A stretch of 64,000 bases of DNA, from the NCBI RefSeq assembly GCF_019175285.1, contig NC_056524.1, positions 149,113,832 to 149,177,831 on the forward strand, written 5' to 3'. Source of the stretch: Sceloporus undulatus (lineage: Eukaryota; Chordata; Lepidosauria; Squamata; Phrynosomatidae). Below, one piece after another: positions 23,864-35,124 of this stretch; positions within the stretch are counted from its first letter, which is position 1, and the number at the start of each line of letters is the position of its first letter. Both the position numbers and the translations under genes were made by a program. The notes beneath the pieces were generated by a model, which saw nothing but the letters and a program-made list of their open reading frames with translations, had not been told where the DNA came from and did not search any database.

Positions 23864-24269
23864 TTATCACATGGGGGAAAATCAGTAGTTTAAACAGTGA
23901 TTAACCGATCAAAATCGTACAATTGAAATTAAAGCGTGATTAAAATGCAAGTAACACAAGAGCCATTATCCTGTGAATAACCAGGGAAGCACTAGGCAAT
24001 AAACACCAAAAAATCATTCATGGGAAAATCCTGTGTATGATTTGCTGCTGTTTATTGCCTGGTTATTCACAGGAAAATGGCTCTTTGATCATGTTTAATC
24101 TTGACATTGTGTGAAAACCATTAGCACAATTGCACAATAATCACTGGATATTCCCGTGATAATAGCGCTTTGAACATGACGTCGTGTGAAAGCCATTAGC
24201 ACGATGGCATGATTATGGCGGGTTAATCACCGTTTATACTTCCAATTTCCCTCTGTGTGATAAACTCCA
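23864..24269. mobile_element. MITE with ggagtttatcacatg ends, copy 2
   Basis: Ends ggagtttatcacatggggga and tccctctgtgtgataaactc (then c) are inverted repeats flanked by ata on both sides. Inner inverted arms recur (gagccattatcctgtgaata against tattcacaggaaaatggctc). Shares its terminal 15 bases with the element at 4526. Confidence 0.78.
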
Positions 24270-24744
24270 TAGAGTGAATAATGTTATTACCTTCTGTAGG
24301 ACATACTTATTGCTGAGTTCAAATAGGAATAGAAATCCAATCTGGATCTAATGGGTCACCCTGTGGTCAGTGGCAGTGAACTAAATGCTAGCATAATGTC
24401 TTAAATAATTTGTGGCTCTCTCCCATATGAAGTTGCAAACCTGTCTCCAGCTCTTAGCTGTACTAATGCACTTCATAGTTTAGGTTTAAGATTACATGGC
24501 AGAACAGTGATTATGCACCACATACCTGCGTGTGAAACGTTAGGATATGAGGGAAGGGTTTTAGCTTAACTTGACTCTCCCAAATGCTATACGCAGGGTT
24601 TAAAGGTTTGAATCTGCACCTGCAGTTTCAGAGACGATCAGTCCAAAGTCAGAACTTAGAGAAGTTACTTTTTGGACTATGGCTGCCTTTAGGCTGAGTC
24701 TTCTAAGACATTAGGTTTTGATTCCATGTCAGAATACCCCCGCT

Positions 24745-24890
24745 GTGTGTCTCAAGTGAGTCTATTGACTTATGGTGACCCCATGAATTTCACAGTGTTC
24801 TTTGGCAAGGAATACTCAGAGGTGGTTTTGCCAGTTCTTTCCTCTGAAATAGAGCCTACAGTGCCTGCTATTTGCCTGAGGTCAGTCTAC
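24745..24890 (-). mobile_element. SINE tail fragment (5S-like SINE type), minus
   Basis: Contains attgacttatggtgacccca, ggcaaggaatactcagaggt and ttgccagttctttcctctg, the complement of the tail found after the 5S-like head at 59245. Similar pieces are at 25310-25440 and 42705-42830. Confidence 0.6.
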
Positions 24891-24907
24891 TTGCTCTTAA
24901 TATGGAT

Positions 24908-25295
24908 AGGGCCAGTGCTGGTGTAGTGGTCTGAGCACTGGACTAGGATATTGGGAGACCAGGGACTAGGATATTGGGAGACCTGCTCTGCCTTGTTAAA
25001 CCTACTGGGTGACGTTGGGCAAGTCACATTCTCTCAGCCTCAAAGGATGGCAATGGCAAACCCTATCTGAAGAAACTTTATTTATTTCATTTTTATGCCA
25101 CCTTTATACCAAAAAGGGACCCAAGGCAGATGACAAGATATAAACACTTTAGGAACTATTTTTTTAAAGCAATAATCCAGTTAAAACAATATAAAATTAA
25201 GATTTTAAACAAACGTTAAAACACAAACTTGCCAAGAAAAGCCTCTTGAAGGTCACTGTAAGTTGGAAATGACTTGGAAGGCACACAACAAAAAA
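24908..25295 (+). mobile_element. tRNA-derived SINE with a LINE tail inserted
   Basis: Head gccagtgctggtgtagtggt at 24910, middle gggcaagtcacattctctca. The SINE resumes at 25228 (acttgccaagaaaagcctct) and ends gtaagttggaaatgacttgg. A minus-strand LINE 3' end (tttatttatttcatttttat...) sits between at about 25077-25232. Confidence 0.75.
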
Positions 25296-25309
25296 CACGT
25301 ATATGTCCT

Positions 25310-25440
25310 TTATATTGACTTATGGTGAACCCATGAATTTTTTACAGGGTTTTCTTAGGCAAGGAATCATCAGAGGTGCCCTTTGCCAGTTCCTTCCTCT
25401 GAAATATAGCATACAGCATGTGGCATTTGTTGGCGCTCTC
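25310..25440 (-). mobile_element. SINE tail fragment, minus
   Basis: tatattgacttatggtgaac, then ttttcttaggcaaggaatca and ccagttccttcctctgaaat. Same family as 24745-24890. Confidence 0.55.
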
Positions 25441-25451
25441 CCATCCAAGTA

Positions 25452-25804
25452 CACTTGTCCCTCCACATTTGCAGCTTTGACTTTTGCAGCTTTGATTATT
25501 CGCAGATTTTATTAATATGCTCTCTCTAGGAGTATCTAGGTCCTCCAGTGCAACTCTATGGTTAACTTTAACCGAAGGTCGCACTGGAGGACTTAGAGAT
25601 TCCTAGAGAGGACACTCTGCTAGGCATTTGTAGCTCCTCCAGAGCAACTCTATGGCCAATGTCTGTCGGATGTTGACCACAGAGTTGCACTGGAGGACCT
25701 AGAGGTTTCTAGAGGTAAAAACATAGTGTTTTTGTTATTTGCGGTTTTTCCACATTCACAGGGCTCATGTGCCCTTAATCTCAGCAAATGTGGAGGGATG
25801 AGTG
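25452..25804. mobile_element. TA-flanked MITE, cactYgtccctccacatttgc type, copy 1
   Basis: Ends cacttgtccctccacatttg and complement, TA on both sides (25450-25451, 25805-25806). Inside is a duplicated inverted segment (tcctccagtgcaactctatg and complement). Mariner-like; a sister copy is at 58825. Confidence 0.8.
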
Positions 25805-25852
25805 TAGTAACCAGGGCTGACTCTGCTTAGCTTCCAAGACCTTGCTCTTAAT

Positions 25853-25985
25853 ATGGATAGGGCCAGTGTTGGTGTAGTGGTCTGAGCATTGGACTAGGGA
25901 CATTGGGAGACCAGGGAGACCCTGCTCTGCCATGTTAAACCCACCGGGTGATGTTGGGCAAGTCACACTCTCTCAGCCTCAGATG
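25853..25985 (+). mobile_element. tRNA-derived SINE head
   Basis: atagggccagtgttggtgta, then ctgagcattggactaggg and gggcaagtcacactctctca. Truncated at the right, where a minus SINE begins. Confidence 0.65.
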
Positions 25986-25999
25986 CCTTGGGGATATGT

Positions 26000-26290
26000 T
26001 TGTTGTTGCCACTATTTGTGTGCCTACTGCTTGTTTCTGACTTATGGTGACCCTGAGGGGGACCTATCATGGGCTTTTCTTGGCCAGTGCCTTCAGAGAT
26101 GGTTGGCCATTGCCCTCCTCTGAGGCTGAGAGAGTGTGACTTGCCCTGGGTCACTCAGTAGGTATGCTTTGATAGAGAGTTCCTGCATGGCCCTTGTGGT
26201 CTCTTCCAACTCTATGATTCAATGGCTGAGTCAGGAGTCGAACTCTGGTCTCCAGAGCCTCAGCCGAACGCTCAAACCACTATGGCATGG
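26000..26290 (-). mobile_element. tRNA-derived SINE, minus, with a CR1 end inside
   Basis: tttctgacttatggtgaccc to tcgaactctggtctccagag and ctcaaaccactatggcatgg (complement of the tRNA head). A plus-strand CR1 3' end (26168-26220, tgcatggcccttgtggtctc ... tctatgattc) interrupts it. Confidence 0.7.
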
Positions 26291-26572
26291 AGATATCAAT
26301 GTTTTAAATAAATTAATTATGGGTTTTTACATGGCTGAGCTAGGATTTGAACCAATGAAGTGCCTTGCAAGAGACTTGGAGGACAACTCCCAGAATCCCC
26401 TTGCTAGTCAGGCCAGCCATTAGCTGCACCAGCTGAGGAATTCTGGGAGTGGTGGTCCAAAAGGCCTAACACTGGTCCTCTTGGGGTCAAAGGTCAGAGG
26501 CAGTTCTCCTCAGGCCTCCTGTTGAGGAGGAACTAGGCCTAGTTCCAAGTTCAGTAGGCTTTTTGCGTCGGC

Positions 26573-26700
26573 GATGTAGCGCAAGGGGGGGGGGGGGGTT
26601 CGGAATAGTTGGAGACTCCGCCCCCTACGGCTTACGTCAGAGCCGTAGGGGGCGGAGTCCCCAACGAGTCCGTCTCCTCCCCTTACCCTTGCGCTACATC
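26573..26700. repeat. 128-bp foldback in the SEC24C promoter
   Basis: Outer arms of 15 bp (26573-26587 and 26686-26700) and inner arms of 19 bp (26614-26632 and 26641-26659) are exact reverse complements. The inner loop is tacgtcag. The left arm is followed by a poly-G run. It may be a small MITE captured by the promoter or a promoter palindrome. No clear target duplication was seen. Confidence 0.8.
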
Positions 26701-26789
26701 CGGATATCTCCAAGTCTCGCGAGAACCTGAAGCGAGAACTGAGGACGTGGCAGCCGGAGGGAAAGCGAGCCCAGCCGGGAGGGGCCTGA

Positions 26790-26886
26790 CTTCCGGTGCA
26801 TGAGAGTTGCGGGTCCAGGAACCGGAAGTCGGCGCCAGAGGCCTCGGATCCAGAGGTAGAAGAGGCAGCGGCGGAGGAGGACTGAG
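26790..26886 (+). other. SEC24C: SEC24C exon 1, noncoding (5' limit approximate)
   Basis: The segment ends at a consensus donor (gactgag then gtgagtctg, gt at 26887) inside the CpG island, 9.2 kb before the exon that holds the start codon. No coding match lies in it, so it is taken as 5' UTR. If transcription starts upstream of 26800, the leader would carry a short upstream reading frame, ATG 26800 to TAG 26859 (19 residues). The 5' boundary is an estimate; the donor is the firm part. Confidence 0.6.
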
Positions 26887-27033
26887 GTGAGTCTGTGGCA
26901 GCCCTAGCCGGCGGCGGCAGAGTCCCCCCCACAGGCCCTTCGGGAGGGGAAGAAGGCCTTGGCCTGATCACGGCCTACTTCCGGTCCTCCTCTTCCCTGG
27001 TCGCTCTGGCCAGGCCCAGACCCTCCTAGGCCA

Positions 27034-27315
27034 CTGGTCCACAAACTGTGCCTTTTAAGGGATCTTGGACTCCATCTCCCAGAATCCCAGGCTATTGGCC
27101 GACATGGCTGAGGCTTCTGGGAGATGGAGTCCCAAATCTCTTAAGGGACGCCGTTTGGGGACCATTGGTATAAGATCAGTGGTCCCCCAAACTGCTCTTT
27201 AAGGGATTTTGGACTCCATCTCCCAGAATCCCAGGCTATTGGCCGACATGGCTGAGGCTTCTGGGAGCTGTAGTCCAAAAGCTCCTCAAAGGGCAGAGTT
27301 TGGGGACCACTGCAA
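27034..27315. mobile_element. Two tandem foldback MITEs next to the SEC24C promoter
   Basis: Units at about 27034-27167 and 27178-27315 share catctcccagaatcccaggc and attggccgacatggctgagg. Each is an inverted repeat (ccactggtccacaaactg against cgtttggggaccattgg; tggtcccccaaactgc against gagtttggggaccac). Lies in SEC24C intron 1. Confidence 0.75.
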
Positions 27316-27400
27316 TAGGTTATGGAGAGACTGCTTTGATGCCTCTGGATGGAAGGCTTTTGGGGGATTATTGGCAACGCTTTTCACTTCTCAAGGGTCT

Positions 27401-27605
27401 GAAACACACTACAGAAATAACCCAGTATGAAACCGCTTTAACTCAATGCTAGGGAATTCTGGGAAGTGTAGTCTTGTGAGACGTTGAGCCCTTCTTGTCA
27501 GAGAGAGCTCTGGTGCCACAACAAACTACAGTCCCCAGGATTCCCTAGCAATGAGCCAGGGCAGTTAAAGTGGTCTCAAACTGGATTAAGTCTGCGATGT
27601 GTTTT
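27401..27605. mobile_element. Palindromic MITE, copy 1 (acactacagaaataa type)
   Basis: Inverted arms of aacccagtatgaaaccgctt and ggcagttaaagtggtctcaa, with the central agggaattctgggaagtgta typical of a very common squamate MITE. Confidence 0.7.
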
Positions 27606-27714
27606 GGACTTAGTAAGTGGCTGTAACCAAGCAGCTCTCTTGTCAGCTTCAGGCCAGCTTGCAATAATAGGTTGTCATGTTGTCCATGAGTTTGAGAAGT
27701 GGTGCCTGACGCTG

Positions 27715-27900
27715 TACAAACAATCCAGTTTCGCACCACTTTGACTGCCGTGGATCAGTTTGTTGTTTCTTGTGGCGCCAGAGCTCTCTGACAGAAACAG
27801 TTCAATGTTAAAGCTACAGTTCTCAGCGTTCCATAGCACTGAGCCATGGCAGTTAAAGTGGTGTCAAACCAGATTATTCCTTCAGTGTGTATGCAGCCGT
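27715..27900. mobile_element. Palindromic MITE, copy 2
   Basis: caatccagtttcgcaccact and its complement ggcagttaaagtggtgtcaa, ending tattccttcagtgtgtatgc. Same family as 27401. Confidence 0.7.
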
Positions 27901-28552
27901 TAAACCACTTGGTGAATTTAATCCAGATTCCTTGCGTCTGGTGTACTTTTTGATGGTTCACAGAAGCGCATCGTTAGATAACTGAAGACAGTACCTGCAC
28001 CTGTGTCTTTATGGACCGGCATACATTGGAGACATGATATCTCTGGCATCCGCACAAGGAGATATTTCTTCACTCAAAGCAGGGTTGTGGAATATGTGGT
28101 CCTCCACATGCTGTGGCTTGAATCTTCTTCCATCCTTCATGGCTGACTTTGTGGGCTAGGCTGATGGGAGTGGCAATCCCACAATATTTGGGGCAATCCC
28201 ACACAATATTTCTCATCGCTGATACAAAGCAAACAGATGTGTGTTTGTGTCCTTTCCACCTACATCTGCCTGTTGCTCTTGGGTTTAACCTTGTAAATAA
28301 TAACCAGGAGTTAATCTTCAGACTTGTCCTGCATCTTCAGATCTATTTACAGTATGGCTGCTGTTTTTGGAGATATCCTGGCTTCATTTAACTCTCGTAG
28401 ATCTGAATAGAAATCGAACTTAAGCAGATGTAAAATGAGTAGTCTGTTTATTCAGGAGCTTAATGGGAGGCTGGGATTTATTAAGGTTAGTTTTGTATGG
28501 ATATTGTATTGTTTTCCCATTCTGTTCTGATTCACAATATATAAATTACAAC

Positions 28553-28774
28553 GGCCTGTTACAGACTGCCAAAATAAAGCTGCTTGGGGTCTCTTTGGAG
28601 GTAAGCTATTTAAATGATGCATGCATCCTAAGAATCCAGAAGCTGCACTCCAGTGCTTAGGAATGGAGTGTGGCTTTGGTGCGACCTCCGGACTCTTAGG
28701 ACCTATGCATCATTTAAATAGCATGCCTCCAAAGAGACCCAAAGCAGCTTTATTTTGGCAGTCTGTAACAGGCC
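28553..28774. mobile_element. Hairpin MITE (GGCCTGTTACAG family), copy 3
   Basis: Both ends intact; arms of about 105 bp are inverted repeats. SEC24C intron 1. Confidence 0.9.
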
Positions 28775-28819
28775 AATATGTAATTGAGTTGTTCTAAGGG
28801 GGAGGGGGAAATGGGACTT

Positions 28820-28908
28820 ATTTTATTGCATTGTAAGGTTTTTATCATTGTAAGCTGCCTCAATCTTATAGGAGAGGTGGGGTAGAAATAAATATTATTA
28901 TTAACTAT
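28820..28908 (+). mobile_element. LINE 3' tail
   Basis: attgtaagctgcctcaatct then gtggggtagaaataaatatt and an ATT-repeat tail, as at the 3' ends of squamate L2/CR1-type LINEs. A similar tail is at 30085-30152. Confidence 0.5.
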
Positions 28909-29342
28909 GTTGATGATGTAGTTTGTATACTGTTGAGCATGCAGGTTTTCCAGATAAAGGTATGGTGCCTTTCTTGCCTTAGAAATGAGGAGGAACTCTT
29001 TGGGATGGACTGGTTTCCTGAAATGGCAGTCCACTCCTGTGGCAGTCTGTGCAACATAAAAGGGTATTGTATCACGATGGGTGTACCAGCAGAGCATGAT
29101 GCAACTGCATCCTTTTAAGCAAGAGTGGGACTGTCTGGAGTTGTATATTGAACTGTCTTCTGGGAGCAACCTGAAGCCAGCTCCCCACTTAAGCCACATT
29201 CCCCAAAGACATTTGGCCCCCTTTCTGTTTGTAGAGAGAGGCATAGTGTCATTGCTTCATCTGTGCGTTTCCACAGAAAGGCTGACTCTTGCTCTGGGCA
29301 GCCTTTGGGTAGAGCTCAGGGATTACACTGTAGCACTGGAAA

Positions 29343-29346
29343 TCTA

Positions 29347-29381
<35 letters not shown>

Positions 29382-29840
29382 TGTGTTCTTTCAAGCCATT
29401 TCCAACTTATGGCAACCCTCAAAGCAAAACTATCATGGGTTTTTCTTGGAATGTTTCATCAGAGGGTTTTTTGTGATTACCATCATCTGAAGCTAAGAGA
29501 GTGTGACTTGCTCCAGGTCACCCAGTTGCTTCATATGGCTGAACCAAAATTTGAACTCTTATCTCTAGAGTCAGAGGCCTGTTACAGACTGCCAAAATAA
29601 AGCTGCTTGGGGTCTCTTTGGAGGTATGCTATTTAAATGATGCATGCATCCTAAGAATCCGGAAGCTGCACCAAAGCTGCACTCCAGTGCTTAGGAATGG
29701 AGTGTGGCTTTGGCGCAACCTCTGGACCCATGCATCATTTAAATAGCATACCTCCAAAGAGACTCCAAGCAGCTTTATTTTGGCAGTCTGTAACAGGCCA
29801 GAGTCTAATGCTTAAACAACTATACCGTACTGGCTGCCTC
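29343..29840 (-). mobile_element. tRNA-derived SINE with a nested hairpin MITE
   Basis: Starts with a GTT microsatellite (29347-29380), then ccaacttatggcaaccctca and gctaagagagtgtgacttgc. It is interrupted at 29576-29799 and resumes agagtctaatgcttaaacaa, the complement of the tRNA head. Confidence 0.75.
29576..29799. mobile_element. Hairpin MITE (GGCCTGTTACAG family), copy 4
   Basis: Inserted in a SINE. The host SINE repeats agagtc on both sides (left 29567-29572, right 29800-29805), consistent with a duplication of about 8 bp and so with hAT. Confidence 0.88.
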
Positions 29841-30501
29841 TGCTTCAATCGATCATCAATCAATGATAGGAGAACAAGGTTTCATCTCCCAGTATCCTTT
29901 TTCTAGTGCTAGGAGAGGATGTGGGGACGTGAAAACAATTTACATAGATCAGGTTGGTGACATCTCTGGGCTGGAGATTCACTATCTTTGTTTAAAATCT
30001 TGGCGTATTAGATAAAAGTGGGGAAGGACCATGGAGAGAATGGGGCAAGTGAGTAGCAGCGATCAGCACAGTCCAATCTGCCTTATATCATAAATTGTTT
30101 CGAGTCCCATTTTGGGAGAAAGGTGGGATATAAATCAAATAAATAATAAAAGTGCAAATTCTTCCTCCCTGTAACTGCACTGTAGCACTTGAGAAACACG
30201 AATGTTACTTGAAAAACAGAAGTGTCTGTAGACAAGGTTCCTCAAGTAGCCTAAGCGCTGGTGCTGTGCACGGTGCACCGGCCATACAGCCCACTTGTAT
30301 GCCTGGGCATTGTTTCAGAACCCTCTCTTGTTGGCACCTAGACATTTCTGGAAAGTAAAACAAAAGGAAAGGCAAAAAGGCAGTGAGCAAGAAATGAGCT
30401 GACCAAAGGATTATCAGGGTGCCAGGTATGCAGGAGCCATTCCACTGTTCTAGCTTCATTTATTAACCCTGATGTAAAAATTAGGGCATGTTTTTGGAAG
30501 C

Positions 30502-30600
30502 AAACAAAATGCATCTGAGGAAGTAGACAGAAGTCTACGAAAGCTCATAATGCCAATTTCTTTCTTTCAGTTAGTCTCAAAGGTGCTACAAGATCTCTCT
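30502..30600 (+). mobile_element. Penelope-like 3' end fragment
   Basis: aaaatgcatctgaggaagta, ctacgaaagctcataatgcc, then gtctcaaaggtgctacaaga. This matches the terminal segment of the Penelope-like element type. Confidence 0.6.
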
Positions 30601-31319
30601 ACACTGCATACTGTTATTATCAATAATAAAGACAATGCAGTTTTATGTTGGTAAAGCACTATAGTATATCAAGTCATACTTCATATGCAGACTGTGATTT
30701 ACAAATAGGTAATAGTATACATTCCAAATGCATAGTTTAGATCTGCTTTAATTCTTTGTTTTCTGTCCACTTCTACAGTCAACTCCCTAAGTCCATTCTT
30801 GGTAAATTCTATTAGTGGAATTATGGCTGTAATATTACCACAAATCATGACTTGCCAATCCATGTCTGGTTGGGATGGGAATCAGAAATATATTTTAGTT
30901 ATTAATTTGACCACCATAGCAATTGTCATTTAAGGAAGTGTTCTATTACTGAGTTTTCTTTATCTGTGTACAATTTGTATCTAAATTGTCATGGTTGTTT
31001 GACAACTGCAGTAAGCTTGTGCAATATCCTGTAGTGCAGGTTTAAAGCCTGAATTGACATATCCATTGCTGTTACAGATGGAATGATGTTTTGTGTTTAG
31101 TGTCAATTGTCCTGCTTAAGTGCTTCAAAAGCTTTTGTGTTTTGTTCATGGTTACCTGTATGCTGGTTTGGAAGATCACAACTGTAAAACATCCCATGTT
31201 CTAACAGAATCTGTTCTCCAACTACAGCCTTCCTCAAGCTGTTTATTTCCCATAAGTGCTGGATTACAGTTCTTTGATCACCAACAATCGTGGTTGACAT
31301 AAGAATGAATGAATGTCTA

Positions 31320-32130
31320 TTCTGCTAGTATTCAGAGTTCTGTATAATTAAATAGTAAGATTAATAATTATTTTAAAAGTGCAGTTGAAAATAGTAAAAA
31401 GGTAGTTTAAAAACAGTGCAGTTAAATGAAGTGCAGCACCCTATTAAAATATTTCTTTAAGAACATTCAGTTCTCCAAAGCCTCTCAGGATAAAAGTATT
31501 TGCCTGCTGATAGAAGGGCAGCAAGGGCAGATACCATTCTAGCTTTCCTAAGAAGGACGTTCCAGAGCCTAGGAAAGGATACTAGGAAGGTTCTGTTTCA
31601 CATCCCTATTAGATGTGCCACTGAGGCTGGTGGCACTGAGCAGGGTCTCTCATGAACATCTCAGGACATTACCACACTCGTATGGGAAGATACTGTCTAT
31701 CAGATAGCCTAGACTAAGTTGTATATTACTTTATAGTTGTAACTAGCACTTTGGATTGTGCCTGTAACAAAGAAACTGTATGCACTGTGTAACCTGGCAT
31801 AATTAGCTGTGGCTCTTTGAACCAACTGACATTTTTGTACTCTTTTGAAAGACAGACCCATGTGTAGCAATCCAGTAATCCAAACAGCTTGTAAGTAAGG
31901 CTATGTTTCAGCGTGGTGAGATCTCACATCTCCAGGAATGGATACATAAGCTTTGGCTGTGCAGTGACAGGCTGAACTGCACCTCTAGGCTCAAGTTGAA
32001 TCCAGGGGTACCCTCAGAATACCAACCTATATCTTCAGAGGGAGTGTAGATCATCCAACACAGGTTGGATACCTATCTTCTGATCTGCCTTTCAGCTGAG
32101 TAAGAGCACCTTCAATTTGTTCATTTTCAT
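31320..32130. other. Intron 1 segment, old LINE-like sequence
   Basis: Phrases such as agttgtaactagcactttgg and gatagcctagactaagttgt recall L2/CR1 LINE sequence, but no frame survives and limits are unclear. Confidence 0.3.
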
Positions 32131-32187
32131 CCATCAATTACTGACACTGGTTTAGAACTAAGACAGCTTCCTATAAGTTTGATAGAA

Positions 32188-32389
32188 AAGTTTGTGGGTT
32201 TTTTGGGCTTTGTGGCCATGTTCTGGAAGAATTTATTCCTGACATTTTGCCAGCATCTGTGGCTGGCATTTTCAGAGAATGAAGATTCTCTGAAGATGCC
32301 AGCCACAGATGCTGGTGAAACATCAGGCATAAACTCTTCTAGAACATGGCCACAAAGCCCGAAAACCCCACAAAAAACCTATTATTAAT
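32188..32389. mobile_element. 200-bp hairpin MITE
   Basis: Left aggttttttgtgggg-like arm and right arm are inverted repeats along nearly the whole length (tttgtggccatgttctggaa against ctagaacatggccacaaag; agcatctgtggctggcat against atgccagccacagatgct), meeting at a centre near 32282. Confidence 0.85.
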
Positions 32390-32639
32390 ATTATTGAACA
32401 TGTCTATTGCTTGGCTACCTGTCTTTTTGAGTTCTGTACCCTTCACCAGATCTCTGTTTGTGCTTACCCTCTGTACTGCCTTTTTAATTTTCTGGTTGTG
32501 TCCTAGTTCTGCCTTTTGTTTCAATTTGGGTTTTCTCATCATAGAGTTTTCTTGGTGGGAGGTTCTTGCAAGGGTAGGTTTCACTGTTACCTCCCTCTGT
32601 GCAGTGCTAACATGCATTAGCTATGGTGTCATTGCTGTT

Positions 32640-34050
32640 CTGTCTACAAGATCCTAAATCAGTATCATCTGCCACCACCACTGCTGCTGCCCAGTAGTTT
32701 GTTTTGGTACTTGATCAAAAAGAATGTATGTTATCCATAATTGTTTTGGATTTATACCTGTTGGGTTGCGTGTGCCTTATTTTTAAGTAAAGCTGCATAA
32801 GAACCTGAGTGGATCAACATGTATACAAAATACATTTCATATGTTTATATTACTTACAGTGGACTCTACCATCTGTTGGAGTTAAATTGACACGTTGTCA
32901 TCCTTTTCCTTTTGTTTTAAGTATGTCTTAATTGTTTGTAAGGCTGAGGGCAGGAGACTGTTTTGTTGTTCTTGTACTTCTAAAGTGACACGTACAGTGA
33001 TGGTGCTATATAAATAAATTATCGTGATGGTGATAATAATAACATTGTATTGCAAGGGCCTAAATACCGTTAAGATTCCAAGTACCATCAGATCTTGGAC
33101 GTTACGAAGTGTGTGGTAGGGCATATTTTACCCTATGCTGATAGTCTTGGATTCATTTTCTTATTCCTTGATTTTATTGAAGTGGTTCTATAGAAAGTCT
33201 ATGGTAACTATTGATGATCGGCTATTGCATTACATGTAAAAGAGAGAGATGAAGAGAGCATATTTGGACTAAGGATTTATTTTTTTTTAAAAAAAAAACA
33301 ACCTTTATTTTGAAGGCTTTCCTTTATGCTTTCAAAGCCTAAGGATTGAATATGGGGTAGAAATATATCTTTAGGTAACTCTCCAAGGAATTCATGTTGG
33401 CATCCATTCTAGCAGATTAGGCTTAGAGGAAGACTTAACGCACAGCTGTCCAATCACTTTCATGATATAGTCATCCAAATCTGAATTTCATCCCGATCCA
33501 GCATTCCTTTGTGCCACATTAATTCTGTTGACCCGAACAGCCAAAGTTATTCTTATGTACATTTGTTGGAGCCATTGCAGTATGACTAAAAAAAAAAGTC
33601 AACATTCACTCCATTATTACCTTAATTAAGTGGGAACACTTCTTCCTTGGTTTAAATTGAGTTCCAGGTGCCATATCTAGGACACAGTTTTTACCTGGTT
33701 CACTTGGTTCATCATTTGCGTCCACCGCTGGGAAACAATAACCTTGCTAATAAGAATATAAAAAGAGCTCTGCAAGATCAGACCAGTGACTCTAGCATGC
33801 TGTTTTTAGTGGTTAACCAAATGCCCATAGGAAGCCCACAGGAGTGCTGTGTTGCTGCCTCCTGTAGACTAGTATTCAGAGGCATGACAGAAAGCCAGTG
33901 CAGCAAACACAGAAGCAGACACAACATTTATTAAAAACCTAAAGTACGCAATGAAAATACGTAGCAGTTGTCTATGTTCAGATCTCTCAATGAACTAGAT
34001 GGTTTAATAACTAAATATGTGCATAATACATAAATACTGTCATGCATATA
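32640..34050. other. SEC24C intron 1, mostly unassigned
   Basis: A LINE-type 3' tail lies at about 32930-33047 (gtgctatataaataaattat then a TGATAATAA run). The rest is A/T-rich with nothing genic. Confidence 0.4.
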
Positions 34051-34223
34051 GAGCCCATCCGATCCATACGTGGCTTTAACCTTACATGGAAGGTTAAGCC
34101 GCCGGAAACACAATGGTGTGCACGCTGCCCTGAACACAAGAACGCTCCCCCATTGAAACAATATGTGTGTGTGTGTGTGGGGGGTTCGTAACAGATCCCT
34201 CGGGTATGGGGAGGGCCCACTTT
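34051..34223. mobile_element. Degraded TA-type MITE (gggcccact family)
   Basis: gagcccatccgatccatacg at the left and cagatccctcgggtatgggg then agggcccact at the right. A GT run (34165-34180) lies inside. Confidence 0.5.
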
Positions 34224-34775
34224 ATTAGTATATCCTCATGTGAGTAACACATGTATGATATGATTGATACCCACCATGGTGCTACCCTTCTGTGGTGCTG
34301 GGATTGTGTGCTTCCTTGCAGCAAGGTAGTGTCAGAATCCTGAATGGAACTGTTTGGCAACTCATGCATTGGGACAAATACAGTTATACTAATAATATAT
34401 TTAAAGAAGTGGATGGTGGCAAAAGGGGTAGAACAAGAAATAGCTTCCACAAGATCAGAGAAAGAGAAACCAAGAGTAGAGATGCTATATCATCAAAAGG
34501 GTAATACTGTACATATATTTGTGACAAAAGCTGTGCAAACAAGAAGCAGTGCAGAAGAGATGAAAGAATGACATATTCCTTCAAGGAAGAACCTTTTTAC
34601 AATGAACCCCCAATTTTAAAAAGAAAAGGAAAAGCTGTTCTCAAAACACTTGGAAAATATGCCCATATCTGTAGATTTACAGTTGTTTAAGGTAGCTGGC
34701 CATTGATGCATTTTACAGAATAGAGTCCTTAGGTTAGGATTCCCTTGTAATACTATACTAGTGCAATTATCCACT

Positions 34776-35121
34776 GGGTATGCTTAGCCTGGAGAAGAGA
34801 TGGAGAAGGGGTGATATAATAGCCTTGTTTAAGTATTTGAAAGGGTGTCACATTGAGGACGGAGAAAGATTGTTTTCTGCTGCTCCAGAAACTAGAACAC
34901 GGAAAAATGGATGCAAGCGACAGGAAAAGAGATTCCACCTCAACATAAGAAGGAACTTCTTGACAGTAAGAGCTGTCGGAGAGTGGTGGAGTTTCCTTCT
35001 TTGGAGGTCTATAAACAGAGGTTGGATGGCCATCTGTCAGGGATGCTTTGATTGTGATTTCCTGCATAGCCAGGAGTTGGACTGGATGGCCATTGTGTCT
35101 CTTCCAACTCTATGATTCTAT
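34776..35121 (+). mobile_element. CR1 3' end, plus strand
   Basis: From gcctggagaagagatggaga through cacctcaacataagaaggaa to ttccaactctatgattctat, the complete CR1 3' UTR and terminal repeat. A segment after gtaagagctgt is missing. Confidence 0.88.
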
Positions 35122-35124
35122 GTT

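Larger units (their letters stand above)
26573..26990. promoter_or_regulatory. SEC24C: SEC24C CpG-island promoter
   Basis: This GC- and CpG-rich block is the only such island next to a host exon. It has ETS-type core sites (ACTTCCGG at 26789-26796, ACCGGAAGT at 26821-26829, ACTTCCGG near 26970) and a CRE-like TTACGTCAG at 26632-26640 in the loop of a foldback. No TATA box is seen near the expected start, as is usual for a housekeeping COPII gene. The start site is not determined from sequence; it probably lies between about 26700 and 26830, upstream of the exon 1 donor at 26887. Confidence 0.75.
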
